DNA from: Acidisarcina sp.
GTDB lineage: Bacteria > Acidobacteriota > Terriglobia > Terriglobales > Acidobacteriaceae
Assembly (NCBI GenBank): GCA_035539175.1
Contig: DATLIY010000009.1
Span: forward strand, 186,001-250,000
DNA: 64,000 nt
Direction: 5' to 3'
Position 1 is the stretch's first letter, and each line of letters begins with the position of its first letter. A program made the translations under genes and the position numbers. This document shows positions 18,860 through 28,707 of the stretch, piece by piece. The notes beneath the pieces were generated by a model. The model worked only from the letters and a program-made list of their open reading frames with translations. It ran no database searches and had not been told where the DNA came from.

Positions 18860-20278
18860 TCATGGTTGCGCCCCCGTCTGAAAGCGCAAGACCGACATGG
18901 CAGCGCCATATTGGGATCGTGCGTTTGCATTGCTGATCGCGGCTTGCGTTTGTTGGAGTTGCGCCTGGCTCAGCTCCACGATAGAACTCAAGCCCAATTG
19001 ATATCGTGTCTGGGACAGTTCCAGCGCGGTGTTGGCTTGTTTGAGAAGTTCATTCGTAACAGTGACACGTTGCAAGGCCGTGTTAGCGTTGAGCCACGAT
19101 GTCCTGACGTCACGCACCACCTGATTCAGGAGATCGCGTGTGCGCTCAGCCGCTGCCTGCGCCTGTAGCGTTGCCTCAGACGCCTGTGCGAAATAGCGAA
19201 AGCCGTTGAAGATCGGGATACTCATGTTGACTCCCGCCGCTCCGTACCAGTCGCTGTTGAAATATTGACTTGAACCTACGGGAGTCCGGCCGGCAACCCC
19301 CAGTACCCTGATGGTTGGGAAAAACTGTTCATGCTGCGCACGGCTGAACTTCCGTGCTGCCTGCTCGTCAAAGCGCAACGATTGAAGATCCGGGCGGTTT
19401 TGGATTGCAGAGACGATCAAAGGTTCAGCATCCGCAGGCAACGCAGGTAGATCCGCGCTTTCGACAGGTTGAAAATCCATTTCCCGGTCATATCCAAGAA
19501 CAGCGCTCAACGCTGCCTTAGCGGCATTCACGTTATTCTCGGCATCCAGTACCAGCAGCTTCGATTGAGACAAGTTGACTTGCGCAAAGCTCAGATCAAG
19601 ATCGGATTTGAGTTTTGCCGAGGTCAGCGCACTCACCTGGTCCACCAGCGCCTGTCGTGCAGCCACCGTCTCCTGAGCTACCTTTAAAGTGGCCTGTGCT
19701 TCCAGCGCCTGAAAAAACACTTCATCCGCTGCGAGGACTATGTCCTCACGGCTTGCTTCGGCATCTGCCTGCTGAGCCTTTTCGCGCAAGGCCGCTGCTG
19801 CAACCATGTTCCGTGTATGCCCAAAGTCCGTAACCATCTCGCTTACCTGGGCACCCATCCCCGCGTGCTCTACGAGCGTTGATGAGGTTAAAAAACCTGC
19901 GGATAAGCGGCTTCCCTGCTTTGCTTCAACCGCAGTCATATTTCCAGTAAGGTTGGGAAGTTCGTCTGCACGAACTTCCCTTACAATCTGGTGCTGCACC
20001 TTGGCGAGTAGTTGGCTCACGCGGATGCGTGGGTTATTCGCAAGAGCAATTTGTTCTGCTTGCGGAAGCGTGAGCCGAGTCGCTCCACTGGTACTCGTGG
20101 GCATCTGCGCAGGGGCCGATGGCAATATTCCCTGCTGCTTCGCCAGCAAGATAAGAGAGCCTTTTGCACCAGGTGCATTCGGCAGCGATGATGTGGACTG
20201 GGCTTGTGCCCTTAGGATAACGGTGCATCCAATCGTAAGAGCGAAAACCACCAGGTAACGCATCGTTAGTTTCAGCAT
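18860..20278 (-). CDS. TolC-family outer-membrane efflux protein (second system)
   Basis: A 472-residue outer-membrane channel. The ATG at 20278 shares its A with the permease stop (TGATG), so it is chosen over upstream in-frame codons. A signal peptide (residues about 6-27, ending LRAQAQ) is followed by a Pro/Ser linker and two TolC repeats: LTLPQAEQIALANNPRIRV, SREDIVLAADEVFFQALEA, and in the second AIQNRPDLQSLRFDEQA and LSQTRYQLGLSSIVELSQAQ. It is the last gene of the adaptor-permease-TolC operon on this strand. It differs clearly from the TolC at 10856 and is not a recent copy. Confidence 0.9.
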   Translation of the reverse strand: MLKLTMRYLVVFALTIGCTVILRAQAQSTSSLPNAPGAKGSLILLAKQQGILPSAPAQMPTSTSGATRLTLPQAEQIALANNPRIRVSQLLAKVQHQIVREVRADELPNLTGNMTAVEAKQGSRLSAGFLTSSTLVEHAGMGAQVSEMVTDFGHTRNMVAAAALREKAQQADAEASREDIVLAADEVFFQALEAQATLKVAQETVAARQALVDQVSALTSAKLKSDLDLSFAQVNLSQSKLLVLDAENNVNAAKAALSAVLGYDREMDFQPVESADLPALPADAEPLIVSAIQNRPDLQSLRFDEQAARKFSRAQHEQFFPTIRVLGVAGRTPVGSSQYFNSDWYGAAGVNMSIPIFNGFRYFAQASEATLQAQAAAERTRDLLNQVVRDVRTSWLNANTALQRVTVTNELLKQANTALELSQTRYQLGLSSIVELSQAQLQQTQAAISNANARSQYGAAMSVLRFQTGAQP

Positions 20279-23200
20279 CAGGCCTCCTCCGCCGCGGCGA
20301 CATTGTTTTCCTCGTTGCGGTGAATGAGCAGGTAAGCAGCCGGCACCAAAAACACGGTAACCGCAACCGATGCTGTCAGCCCCCCTAGAATCGCGCGTGC
20401 CAGCGGAGCGTATTGTTCGCTGCCAGGCTCTAGTGCGAGCGCCATTGGAATCATTCCCAGAATCGTTGCCAGGCTGGTCATCAAGATAGGCCGCAAGCGG
20501 ACCTTGCAAGACTCAACCAGCGCTTCTTTGAGCGCCATTCCTCCCTTTCGAAGTGTCCCTGTAAATTCGACGATCAGGATGCTGTTGGAAACCGCGATGC
20601 CAGTCATCATGACGCAACCCATCAGAGACATTACGTTCATCGTTGTGCCGGTAAGCATCAGGAAAACCAGAACGCCTGAAAGTCCGGGTGGTACAGCCAG
20701 AAGAATCACAAATGGATCTGAGAATGAGGCGAACTGAGCCATGAGAACCAGGTAGACGAGAACGACCGCAAGAATTAGGCCGATGGCGAAGCTTGAAAAA
20801 GATGCTTGCATATCGCGAACCGCACCCCTCACCTTCACGGTAACTCCCTCTGGCATCTCCGTATCTCTCAATACCCTGTTGACATCTGCACCGGCGCGAC
20901 TCAGATCTTCCTTCTTCGGCATAACGTAGACATCAAATGTTCGACGCAGTTGATAGTGATCCACTTCAGTCGGAGTATTCATCTGACGGATGTCGGCGAC
21001 CGATTCAAGTGGTGTTGTATTTGCGCCGCCCGGAGCACGCAGCGGAATCTGCTTGAAATCTGTGAGCGTCTGGATCTGCGTTTCTGGATACTGAACCGTA
21101 AGCATATAGCTGTTGCCACTCTTCGGATCAACCCAGAAACTCGGAGCTATCATGCCGTCCGAGGTCAGTGCAGTAATCACGTTATCCACTATGTCCTTGG
21201 GTGAAATGCCAAGCAATGCGGCATGCTCACGATTGATCTTCAGTTCCAGACCGGGGTAATTCACATCCTGCGGAATAAGCACATCGCTAACTGAAGGCAG
21301 TCCGCGCAGTTTTTGAGCGACGACTTCGGCTAGCTGGTAGGACTGCTGCAGATGATTTCCACCAATTTGAATATCAATAGGTGCAGGCTTACCCTGGTTC
21401 ACGACAGAGTCAACCAGTCCCCCTGCCTGGAAATAGGTTTGTACATCGGGGAAGTCATCTGTCAGCTTCCTTCGTACACGCTCCATGTAAGCATAGCTGC
21501 CAGTCTTGTGATCCTCTTTAAGACTGACTTGAATAAAGGCAGTATGCATTCCGGAGTTCGAGGTGTAGATGGCTGAAAGATCTGGCGTGATTCCGATATT
21601 TGAGACGATGATGTTCAGATCCCTCGCGGCAACTACGCTGCGAATATCCTGCTCCATCCTGGCAACATATTCGTTCGTCAATGCAATGCGAGTTCCTGCT
21701 GGAACTTTTACGTTCACAACGAATTGTCCAGGATCTGTGCGCGGAAAGAACGCCTTCCCCATAAATGGATAAATGATCAGGCTAAGAAGAAACACCGCGG
21801 CACAGATACCGACAACCTTTGCAGGGGTTTCGAGTAGTCGAGTGATCGTGCGCTCATAATGATCTTGCAGCACACGGAAAGCCGCATTGAATCGGCTGAC
21901 AACAACTCCGAAGAGATGATGTTTTTTTGAGGAGTCGATGCACTCAGCCAGGTCTTCTTCGGCTTCAGCCGCGTTATGGTGTTCATGCCCAGGAGCCAAA
22001 CGGACGAAGAGCGCACAGAATACCGGAACTACCGTCATCGCAACTGCGTAGGACGCAAAGAGAGCAATCACTACGGCCAATGCAAGAGCGGTGAAAAGGT
22101 ACTTACTTACTCCATATAGCAGCACCACAGGGAAAAATACGATACAGGTGCAGATTGTTCCGGCCAGAACTGCAAGCTGCACTTCTTTCCCTCCTAGCTC
22201 TGCGGCAATGGAAGCCTCCTCTCCCATCTCCATGTGACGAAAGATGTTTTCCAGCACGACAACGGAGTTGTCAATCAAGCGGGAGAGTGCCAGCGCGAGC
22301 CCGCCCAACACCATGGTGTTGATCGAACTTCCACCAATGCTCAATGCAAGAAAGGTTGCCAGGCAGGAGATAGGGATGGATAGCAACACCGCAATAGTCG
22401 CGCGAACATTGCCCAGAAACAACAGGATCATCAGCGCCGTGAGAACAAGACCAATCGTACCTTCATTGATCACATTCTTAACTGCGATCTTTACAAAGGT
22501 AGACTGGTCAAAAACCACATCAGTCTTTAGTACCTTTGGAATATCTAGGAGGTGAGCCACTGCATCTTTTACACCATCTACAATTGTGATGGTATTCGAG
22601 TTACCGCCTTGCTTGAGTACGGGAATATAGACGGAACGTTGCCCATCCACGCGAACGATATTGGTCTGCAGTTGTCCGGCATCTTTAGCTTGACCAATAT
22701 CTGCCACCATGACAGATCCATTGCCGACGGTCTTCAACGGCAGATCATTGATCTCATCGACGGCAGGAACCTGGCTATTCGCGTAGATGTTGTAGTCCTT
22801 TGAGCCGATCGCCACGTCGCCCGCAGGCAGGATCAGGTTCGATTCATTCAGAGAATGAACCACGTCCATCACGCTCATCTGGTGGGCTTCGAGCTTCACC
22901 GGATCTACGTAGACCATAATCTGTCGATAACGTCCGCCATATGGCTGAGGTACAGAGGCACCAGGAACATTTGCAACCTGGTTTCGAACACTGAACTGAG
23001 CCAGGTCCTTGAGTTGCGTTTCATTCAAACCTTGTCCCTTAAGCGTGATCAGGCAGACGGGCAAATTCGAGGCATCGAACTTCAGCACCACGGGAGGCAG
23101 CGTTCCGGGAGGCAGACGACGAAGGTTCGCCATTGCAAGATTCGAGACGTTACTAACAGCCGCACTCGCATCCGTGCCGGATTGAAAGTAAATCTTGATA

Positions 23201-23463
23201 AGACTGACCCCAGGTAGCGAGCGTGACTCGATGTGGTCGATCCCACTACCGAGCGTAAAGAAACGCTCATAGCTATTCGTAATGTTCGACTCGATCTGCT
23301 GCGGCGGCATGCCAGCATAGAACGTCGCGACCACTACGACGGGTATGTCAACTTCAGGGAACAAGTCAACAGGCATCCGCGCCACGGTCGTGACTCCTAC
23401 CACAATCACAACAAGGCACATCATCAAGATGAAAAAAGGGTGCTTGATTGCAAAGGAAGACAT
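20278..23463 (-). CDS. RND efflux permease (second system)
   Basis: A 1061-residue RND inner-membrane pump. After TM1 it has RMPVDLFPEVDIPVVVV and GMPPQQIESNI, and a long porter domain. TM4 reads LSRLIDNSVVVLENIFRH, with one aspartate where AcrB has two (the second is Asn). TM10 has MMTGIAVSNSILIVEF. The hydrophilic GHEHHNAAEAEED stretch between TM6 and TM7 is His/acid-rich. It lies three bases after the adaptor stop and overlaps the TolC start, giving a compact operon. The substrate is unknown; a multidrug or metabolite role is inferred from family membership. Confidence 0.92.
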   Translation of the reverse strand: MSSFAIKHPFFILMMCLVVIVVGVTTVARMPVDLFPEVDIPVVVVATFYAGMPPQQIESNITNSYERFFTLGSGIDHIESRSLPGVSLIKIYFQSGTDASAAVSNVSNLAMANLRRLPPGTLPPVVLKFDASNLPVCLITLKGQGLNETQLKDLAQFSVRNQVANVPGASVPQPYGGRYRQIMVYVDPVKLEAHQMSVMDVVHSLNESNLILPAGDVAIGSKDYNIYANSQVPAVDEINDLPLKTVGNGSVMVADIGQAKDAGQLQTNIVRVDGQRSVYIPVLKQGGNSNTITIVDGVKDAVAHLLDIPKVLKTDVVFDQSTFVKIAVKNVINEGTIGLVLTALMILLFLGNVRATIAVLLSIPISCLATFLALSIGGSSINTMVLGGLALALSRLIDNSVVVLENIFRHMEMGEEASIAAELGGKEVQLAVLAGTICTCIVFFPVVLLYGVSKYLFTALALAVVIALFASYAVAMTVVPVFCALFVRLAPGHEHHNAAEAEEDLAECIDSSKKHHLFGVVVSRFNAAFRVLQDHYERTITRLLETPAKVVGICAAVFLLSLIIYPFMGKAFFPRTDPGQFVVNVKVPAGTRIALTNEYVARMEQDIRSVVAARDLNIIVSNIGITPDLSAIYTSNSGMHTAFIQVSLKEDHKTGSYAYMERVRRKLTDDFPDVQTYFQAGGLVDSVVNQGKPAPIDIQIGGNHLQQSYQLAEVVAQKLRGLPSVSDVLIPQDVNYPGLELKINREHAALLGISPKDIVDNVITALTSDGMIAPSFWVDPKSGNSYMLTVQYPETQIQTLTDFKQIPLRAPGGANTTPLESVADIRQMNTPTEVDHYQLRRTFDVYVMPKKEDLSRAGADVNRVLRDTEMPEGVTVKVRGAVRDMQASFSSFAIGLILAVVLVYLVLMAQFASFSDPFVILLAVPPGLSGVLVFLMLTGTTMNVMSLMGCVMMTGIAVSNSILIVEFTGTLRKGGMALKEALVESCKVRLRPILMTSLATILGMIPMALALEPGSEQYAPLARAILGGLTASVAVTVFLVPAAYLLIHRNEENNVAAAEEA

Positions 23464-23466
23464 TGT

Positions 23467-24702
23467 TTAGTTGCCTCCCTGCTTTGGCGTCGTCATGAGT
23501 CGGGTCATCTTCGGACGAACTATCTCTCCGACCTGATAGTTCGTCTGGCCCGATACAATCACCTGATCGCCAGCGGCAACACCACTTATAACTTCCGACT
23601 TATCTGGTCCCTCGATCCCAAGTGTGACGAGTCTCTTTCGAACTGTATCCGACGCATCGATGACCAGCACATAGGGCTGCCCCTCACTCTGCACTATGGC
23701 CTGAGTTGGAATCGTCAGCACGTTGTCTCGCTGTTGCAGCGCAATCACCACTTGCGCATACATTCCGGGGCTCAGCTTAAGATCGGGATTGGGAACATCA
23801 ACCTCCGCCAGCATCGTCCTTGTCGATGTATCCAGGGAGCGGGTGAAGCGAACGATCTTTCCAGGAAATGTCTTTCCCGTTGCCTGGACCTGAATCTGAA
23901 CTTCGTCACCATCCTGGATATACGGAACATCGCTTTCCGGTATCGGCATGCGCAAGCGCAGCATGTCGCTCTGGGCCAATCTGACTACCGGCATGGCCTG
24001 AGTGTTGGAAGTGGTGCCGGACTGAATCAGGGAGCCGGTGTCAGCGTAGCGCATGGTAATGACGCCGCTAAATGGCGCCGTAATAACGGAGTAAGCGGAC
24101 AGAGCCTGTATGCGTTGTCTGTCGGCGCGAGCTACCCCGAGGTTCCCTTCCGACGCCTCCAGCGCGGACTTGGCTATGCTGATCTTCGCTTCGGAGTCCA
24201 AGTCCCTGGCCCGTGCGTCATCCAATTCCTGCTCCGCAATTAGCCCCGGACGCGATTTTGATGCCTGCTCAAGACGCATATAAGCAGCGTGCAGCGCGAC
24301 GTGATTGGATTCGGCTCCAAGAACTTCGCTCTTGGCACGAGCGATTTCTGATTCGTTGTGCTGGACAGACGCCTGTGCTCCGGCAACCTGCGCAGTCAAC
24401 TCCGGCACCTCCAGCGTCGCAATCACTTGCCCTGTTCGAACTCGATCGCCAATGTCAACGCCAATCCGGCGAATGTAGCCGGAGACCTTTGCATGGAGAT
24501 CCACTTCCTGAAAAGGTTGAAACTGTCCAGCAACAGTGAGGGTGCTTGCAAGATTGTCTCGAACAACACGAGTCACCAATGCAGACGGGATTTCAGCGGC
24601 CTTGGGATGCGACTCAGCATCCTTACAACCGGCGAGCAGAAGGCTCATCCAGGGAAGCAACGCTGCCATCCCGATGAAGAGGGGGAAAGATCGTTTGTAC
24701 AT
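23467..24702 (-). CDS. RND efflux periplasmic adaptor, lipoprotein (second system)
   Basis: A 411-residue membrane-fusion protein. The ATG at 24702 is preferred, with a GAGA ahead of it; a GTG at 24714 is the alternative. The signal ends in a good lipobox, SLLLAGCKD, so it is anchored to the inner membrane by lipid. The lipoyl halves are at VDLHAKVSGYIRRIGVDIGDRVRTGQVIATLE and VITAPFSGVITMRYADTG, with a helical hairpin between. A beta-barrel (VRLAQSDMLRLRMPIPE) and a C-terminal VIVSGQTNYQVGEIV follow. First pump gene of the operon. Confidence 0.9.
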   Translation of the reverse strand: MYKRSFPLFIGMAALLPWMSLLLAGCKDAESHPKAAEIPSALVTRVVRDNLASTLTVAGQFQPFQEVDLHAKVSGYIRRIGVDIGDRVRTGQVIATLEVPELTAQVAGAQASVQHNESEIARAKSEVLGAESNHVALHAAYMRLEQASKSRPGLIAEQELDDARARDLDSEAKISIAKSALEASEGNLGVARADRQRIQALSAYSVITAPFSGVITMRYADTGSLIQSGTTSNTQAMPVVRLAQSDMLRLRMPIPESDVPYIQDGDEVQIQVQATGKTFPGKIVRFTRSLDTSTRTMLAEVDVPNPDLKLSPGMYAQVVIALQQRDNVLTIPTQAIVQSEGQPYVLVIDASDTVRKRLVTLGIEGPDKSEVISGVAAGDQVIVSGQTNYQVGEIVRPKMTRLMTTPKQGGN

Positions 24703-24822
24703 TTTTCTCAACACCTATGGACTTCACGCCGGAATAGACATCACGCACCACATCATTCTCCGGCCAGAGAACGGTGGTTTCGTGGCCTGTGCTGTTAGCA
24801 CTGGCTCGTTTGCAGGGGGAGA

Positions 24823-25212
24823 TTACCTGGAAGGAGTGTAGACCGGAGGAGGGCGGAAGAAGAAAAAACTGAGGCTGGGTCGCTGGTCACACCCGGCAGC
24901 CTCTTGAGTGCGACGTGGAACGATCGTCCCTGGCGCGCCGATCAGGCCAAGGAATGCGAAGCTGGCGAGAAATGCATAAACAAATGGAAGTAGAGGCTGG
25001 TCCGGGAGCCGCGAATCCTCTGGACCAGCACGATCTAGCAGGATTGGCCGCTCTTTTTGCGAAAGAAGCTTAGCCTGGGGCATGCCGATCGACTTCGCAG
25101 GATCACCGTACAGTGAGAGCTTGTACTGCACGCCCCAGGAGAAAAGCGCAAGTAAGAGCATGACTATGGTTGTCAGTTGCGTCCTGCGATGCCTTTTCTC
25201 TACGCTATCCAT
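24823..25212 (-). CDS. Small two-span membrane protein, unknown
   Basis: A hypothetical protein of 129 residues if the ATG at 25212 is used (25218 is also possible; the frame is open to 25305). It has two membrane spans, about residues 13-32 (TTIVMLLLALFSWGVQYKLSLY) and 76-95 (LLPFVYAFLASFAFLGLIG), joined by a hydrophilic loop, and a Phe-rich, Pro-rich tail. No family is recognised. It lies 120 bases upstream of the adaptor on the same strand and may be the first gene of the second efflux operon. Reading-frame length and membrane pattern are the only support. Confidence 0.5.
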   Translation of the reverse strand: MDSVEKRHRRTQLTTIVMLLLALFSWGVQYKLSLYGDPAKSIGMPQAKLLSQKERPILLDRAGPEDSRLPDQPLLPFVYAFLASFAFLGLIGAPGTIVPRRTQEAAGCDQRPSLSFFFFRPPPVYTPSR

Positions 25213-25330
25213 AAACATAATTTCGTCAACGATCGAACGGTGCGATACCCGCGAAATAGACCCTGCTCCTATTATGATGGAAATCGCAATTGAGTGCGAA
25301 TTCAAACGGACTCACGAAAGATAATTTTCT

Positions 25331-27187
25331 GTGACAACTTCCAGACTGTTTGGCCGGATCAGAGAGTCGGCATGCCGATTTGAGCGAAAGGGCGCAGGTA
25401 ATAAATCCAGTCTGCAGTATCGCCTCATCTACTGTCTTTTGTTGCTCTATCTTGCTGGCACCGGGTGCCACGGATCCAACTCTCACGCGGCCGGCAATCC
25501 TCAGTCTGTGGCGCTGTTGAGGCTGACAGACGCAGGGCGTTCGCTACAGGATAAGTTGGTGACGTCGGGGAAACTCCCTGACCTGCATTGGCCAGACTTC
25601 CAGAGGGAACAGGTCGAAGTAAGGCAGTTCTATAGTTCGGTAAACGGGACCCTGCCATGGATACAGGATTTGCAGCCTACTCCCCAGGCTCGCGCCGTCA
25701 TCGAGATACTACAAGCCGCCGATAAGGAAGGGTTGCGCCCGGAAGGTTACGACGGACCGCTATGGAAAAGTCGGCTGGCAACCTTCGCACAGAAAAGTTC
25801 CCTGTCGGAGTCTGACCTGGTTCGCTTCGATCTCGCACTCACCGTCTGCACCATGCGATATATCTCCGATCTGCATATGGGGCGCATGAATCCCAGAATG
25901 TTTCATATTGATCTGGACATTGGTCATGAGCCGTTCGATTTATCCCAGTTCCTTGAGGAACGGCTCATTCACGCACCGGATGTCCCGGCTTCTCTGCGGC
26001 AGGTCGAGCCTCCATTCCCAGGTTATCAACGTACCGTTGTGGTCCTGCAGAAATACTCCGATCTGGCACGTCAGAACACGCAAGTATTGCTGCCCATTCC
26101 CTCAAAGCCCGTTCACCCGGGAGAATCCTACAGCTATCTGGCACAACTAGCGCAGCTGTTAGCATCATTCGGCGACTTGCCCCCGCAGAAAGAGTTCGAC
26201 GCCGCATCCATGATCTATCAGCAGCCGATTGTGGATGCATTGAAGCACTATCAGCAGAGGAATGGACTGGACGTAACGGGAGCCATTGATTCTGTCACAG
26301 TCAAAGAACTCAATGTACCAATGAGCGCTCGCGTCGCCTAGTTGCAGCTTACCTTAGAGCGATGGCGCTGGCTTCCGCACGAGTTTCAACGGCCTCCGAT
26401 CGTGGTGAACATCCCTGAATTTCGGCTTTATGCGATGGGCGAACAGCAGCGCCCGGCTCTCCGCATGAATGTCGTAGTAGGCAAAGCCTACCGCCATCAG
26501 ACACCGGTCTTCGTCAGCACAATTCGTTCCGTCATCTTCCGTCCCTATTGGAATGTGCCGCTAAGCATCCAGCGCGCTGAAATCTTGCCGAATCTCCGAG
26601 CCGACTCCGACTACCTTTTCAAGCACGGATACGAGGTAGTTGATCCTTCCGGCACAGTCCTCAGTACTGGCGCGATCGATGCTTCCATCCTTGCAGGACT
26701 TCAGAGTGGGAAGCTCATGGTTCGACAGGTTCCCGGCGATAAGAATGCGTTGGGGCTGGTGAAGTTTGACTTTCCGAATCAGTATGACGTGTACATGCAT
26801 GGCACGCCCTCGATCGCACTCTTTTCAAAATCCCGCCGCGACTTCAGCCATGGCTGCATTCGCGTGGAAGACCCTCCGGCTCTTGCCGCCTGGGTGCTCC
26901 ATGAAAACCCGGAGTGGACGCCGGATCGCATTCGCGATGCGATGTCAGGAAACGAAACCATACGTGTAAATCTAAAGACGCCGATCCCGGTCCTTATCTT
27001 GTATGGGACAGCAACCGTGTCAGAGGGTGGCATTGTCCACTTCTACCGTGATATCTATGGACACGACGAAGCTCTGCGCCGTGCGCTGGATAATGGTTGT
27101 CCATATTCGGCAACCGCAGGCGGAGCAGCATCCTGCCCTCAGCTACCAGCGTCGCACCCGGCCAACATCAACGTGAACAAATTCTGA
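25331..27187 (+). pseudogene. YcbB-like L,D-transpeptidase interrupted by an in-frame TAG
   Basis: One continuous frame of 619 codons is split by a TAG at 26339-26341. Before it come a membrane or lipid-anchored N-terminus (LIYCLLLLYLAGTGC), the YcbB scaffold region (LPDLHWPDFQ through LDIGHEPFDL) and a peptidoglycan-binding helix (YQQRNGLDVTGAIDSVT). Immediately after it the frame resumes with LQLTLERWRWLP, the normal start of the family's catalytic half. The YkuD domain is complete, with HGTP and SHGCIRV; the Cys codon is at 26855. L,D-transpeptidases form 3-3 peptide cross-links in the periplasm. A single C-to-T change (CAG to TAG) explains the break. Alternatives are a sequencing error or readthrough. 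Start is a GTG at 25331 with a weak binding site. The 3' end overlaps the convergent YcbK-like gene by 45 bases. Confidence 0.85.
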
Positions 27188-27703
27188 CTTCGGATAGTAG
27201 CCGACACCTCCGCGATGAAGAGCAAGAGCGGCATCGCGCAATCGACTGGTGCGAACGTTAGGAATGCGGATATCGATTGCCTCACCTTGCACGTGCAGAC
27301 TGTGGGATGCAACGCCGCTTGTAGTTTGACGAAGGAACTCGTTGCTCCACGGAGTCCGGTAGCCGCAGACAATATCGATCTCAACGTCCGGCTCGCCAAC
27401 AGCAATTGTCAGGTCATGCAGCAGGTCGAAGAGCCGTGGATCGAGTTGGTAGATTTCTCCCGTGCGATGATCGCGCAGGAATTCATCCAGGCGGGCCACG
27501 CTATCGGGTAGATATCTATCTCCCTCGCGATAAACGATGTCGAGTCGTTCTGCTGTGTGGGTGTGATAGAGGTGCAACCGGTATTCCGTCGGCTTATCGG
27601 CAGCATGGCCCGCGCTCCACGAGCAAAGCAAAAGCAGGCTCAGACACCAGCCGCGCAGGCAGACGCACAAAATTGAATGCTTGGTTGGATTCAGCGATTC
27701 CAT
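27143..27703 (-). CDS. YcbK-like murein endopeptidase (DUF882/M15 family)
   Basis: A 186-residue exported protein of the DUF882 (YcbK/MepK) family, which cleaves cross-links in peptidoglycan. The ATG at 27703 has GGAGAG five bases ahead; the frame extends to 27781 but without a better site. A signal peptide covers residues about 10-35 (LSLLLLCSWSAGHAA). The zinc ligands are visible in HVQGEAIDIR (His and Asp) and FVHVDVG (His) with the VGYYP stretch before them, and the protein ends in the usual VRRW. E. coli MepK prefers 3-3 cross-links, the product of L,D-transpeptidases, which fits its position beside the YcbB-like gene. Confidence 0.88.
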   Translation of the reverse strand: MESLNPTKHSILCVCLRGWCLSLLLLCSWSAGHAADKPTEYRLHLYHTHTAERLDIVYREGDRYLPDSVARLDEFLRDHRTGEIYQLDPRLFDLLHDLTIAVGEPDVEIDIVCGYRTPWSNEFLRQTTSGVASHSLHVQGEAIDIRIPNVRTSRLRDAALALHRGGVGYYPKSEFVHVDVGRVRRW

Positions 27704-27823
27704 ATCTCTCCAGCGGTTGCTGACCGGTGGCAACACGTGCGAGCGATACTCCCCACCCCAGAGAAAAGACTTCTTAATCATTTCTCGGGGTGAGGCACAC
27801 GGTCAAGCGCATGGAGAGATCCA

Positions 27824-27871
27824 GCGGGCAGCCCGGCTCATCTAGCCCTGGATCGTTGCCGTACTGCCCGC
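27824..27871 (-). terminator. Weak stem downstream of the CBS gene
   Basis: GCGGGCAG (27824-27831) pairs perfectly with CTGCCCGC (27864-27871) across a 32-base loop, 45 bases after the CBS stop. No T-run follows. A terminator or a leader structure for the YcbK-like gene are both possible. Confidence 0.3.
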
Positions 27872-27915
27872 AAGCATTATGCTTCCTTAGGTATGGTGGC
27901 GCGGCTGCGTTGCTG

Positions 27916-28371
27916 CTATGCGCGTGCTGCAGCCACGTGGCCGTGCGCCTGGTGCCTGGATAGGGCAGCCATCGTTTGTTGAATGTGCTCCGCCGTATCG
28001 TGAAGCGCTACATCGGCCTGAGAGATAAGGCCCATGCACATCCCGCGTGCATCTACCACGGGAATCCGCCTTACTTGGTTGCGTCTCATCAGGCTTTCGC
28101 ATGTCTCTATCGAATCATCAGCAGAGCATGTGATTGGCGACTTGGTCATCGCCTCTGAGACCTTCATCTTATCTACTGGTTTTCCAAGTGCAACGGCCTG
28201 CAGGCAAATATCCCTGTCGGTAATGATGCCGAGCAATTTTCGCTCCTTGCAATCATTCACCACTGGAAGCGCTCCAACGTCGTTGTCTTTCATCAGTTTT
28301 GCTGCCTGCTGAATGGAATCTTCAGCCGTGCAGCAGAAGAGTGTCTTACTCATGATGTCTTTCGCTTTCAT
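27916..28371 (-). CDS. CBS-pair protein (Hrp1-like)
   Basis: A 151-residue protein made of two CBS domains (residues about 8-62 and 75-128): MKAKDIMSK, then DNDVGALPVVND and LLGIITDRDICLQAVA; then VSEAMTKSPITC, RRNQVRRIPVVDARG and GLISQADVAL. CBS pairs bind adenine nucleotides and usually regulate partners. Stand-alone pairs of this kind include Hrp1 (Rv2626c) of the mycobacterial dormancy regulon. The start at 28371 has an excellent AGGAGG; the upstream in-frame extension is rejected. It is divergent from the release-factor-like gene and shares a 336-base intergenic region with it. Confidence 0.9.
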   Translation of the reverse strand: MKAKDIMSKTLFCCTAEDSIQQAAKLMKDNDVGALPVVNDCKERKLLGIITDRDICLQAVALGKPVDKMKVSEAMTKSPITCSADDSIETCESLMRRNQVRRIPVVDARGMCMGLISQADVALHDTAEHIQQTMAALSRHQAHGHVAAARA

Positions 28372-28707
28372 GAGTCTCCTCCAATCCGCGCCGTTTCCCA
28401 GCGAGCGGATATCCCGCATCGTGCCTAAAGGTGCGGTTTCTTTATTTACTTGGATGCCGAACAACGAAGCTCGCATCGCTATATCTCTCTGAGGGCGAGG
28501 AGGATCGGTATCTCTCCAGACTAGCGCGTAAAGTCGCTGAAAAAGATGGCCTTACCTGGCGTCCCTTTGGCGAGCATCCTGCATCCTAATTATCGGAAAT
28601 TTGCGTCGGATCGCTACGGGTTTTCCTGTCCGCATTCTACTGTTTTGGATCCCACCTACGCTGGGCACCCGCGAAACGTCCGAGACAACTCTAGAACCGA
28701 GGGATGT

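Noticed and set aside
23233-24243. 336-codon plus-strand open frame
   Set aside because: Antisense to the RND permease and adaptor; no recognisable domain.
26342-27187. Separate short L,D-transpeptidase gene starting right after the TAG
   Set aside because: The TTG directly after the stop has no binding site, and the homology runs straight across the stop, so a single interrupted gene is the better reading.
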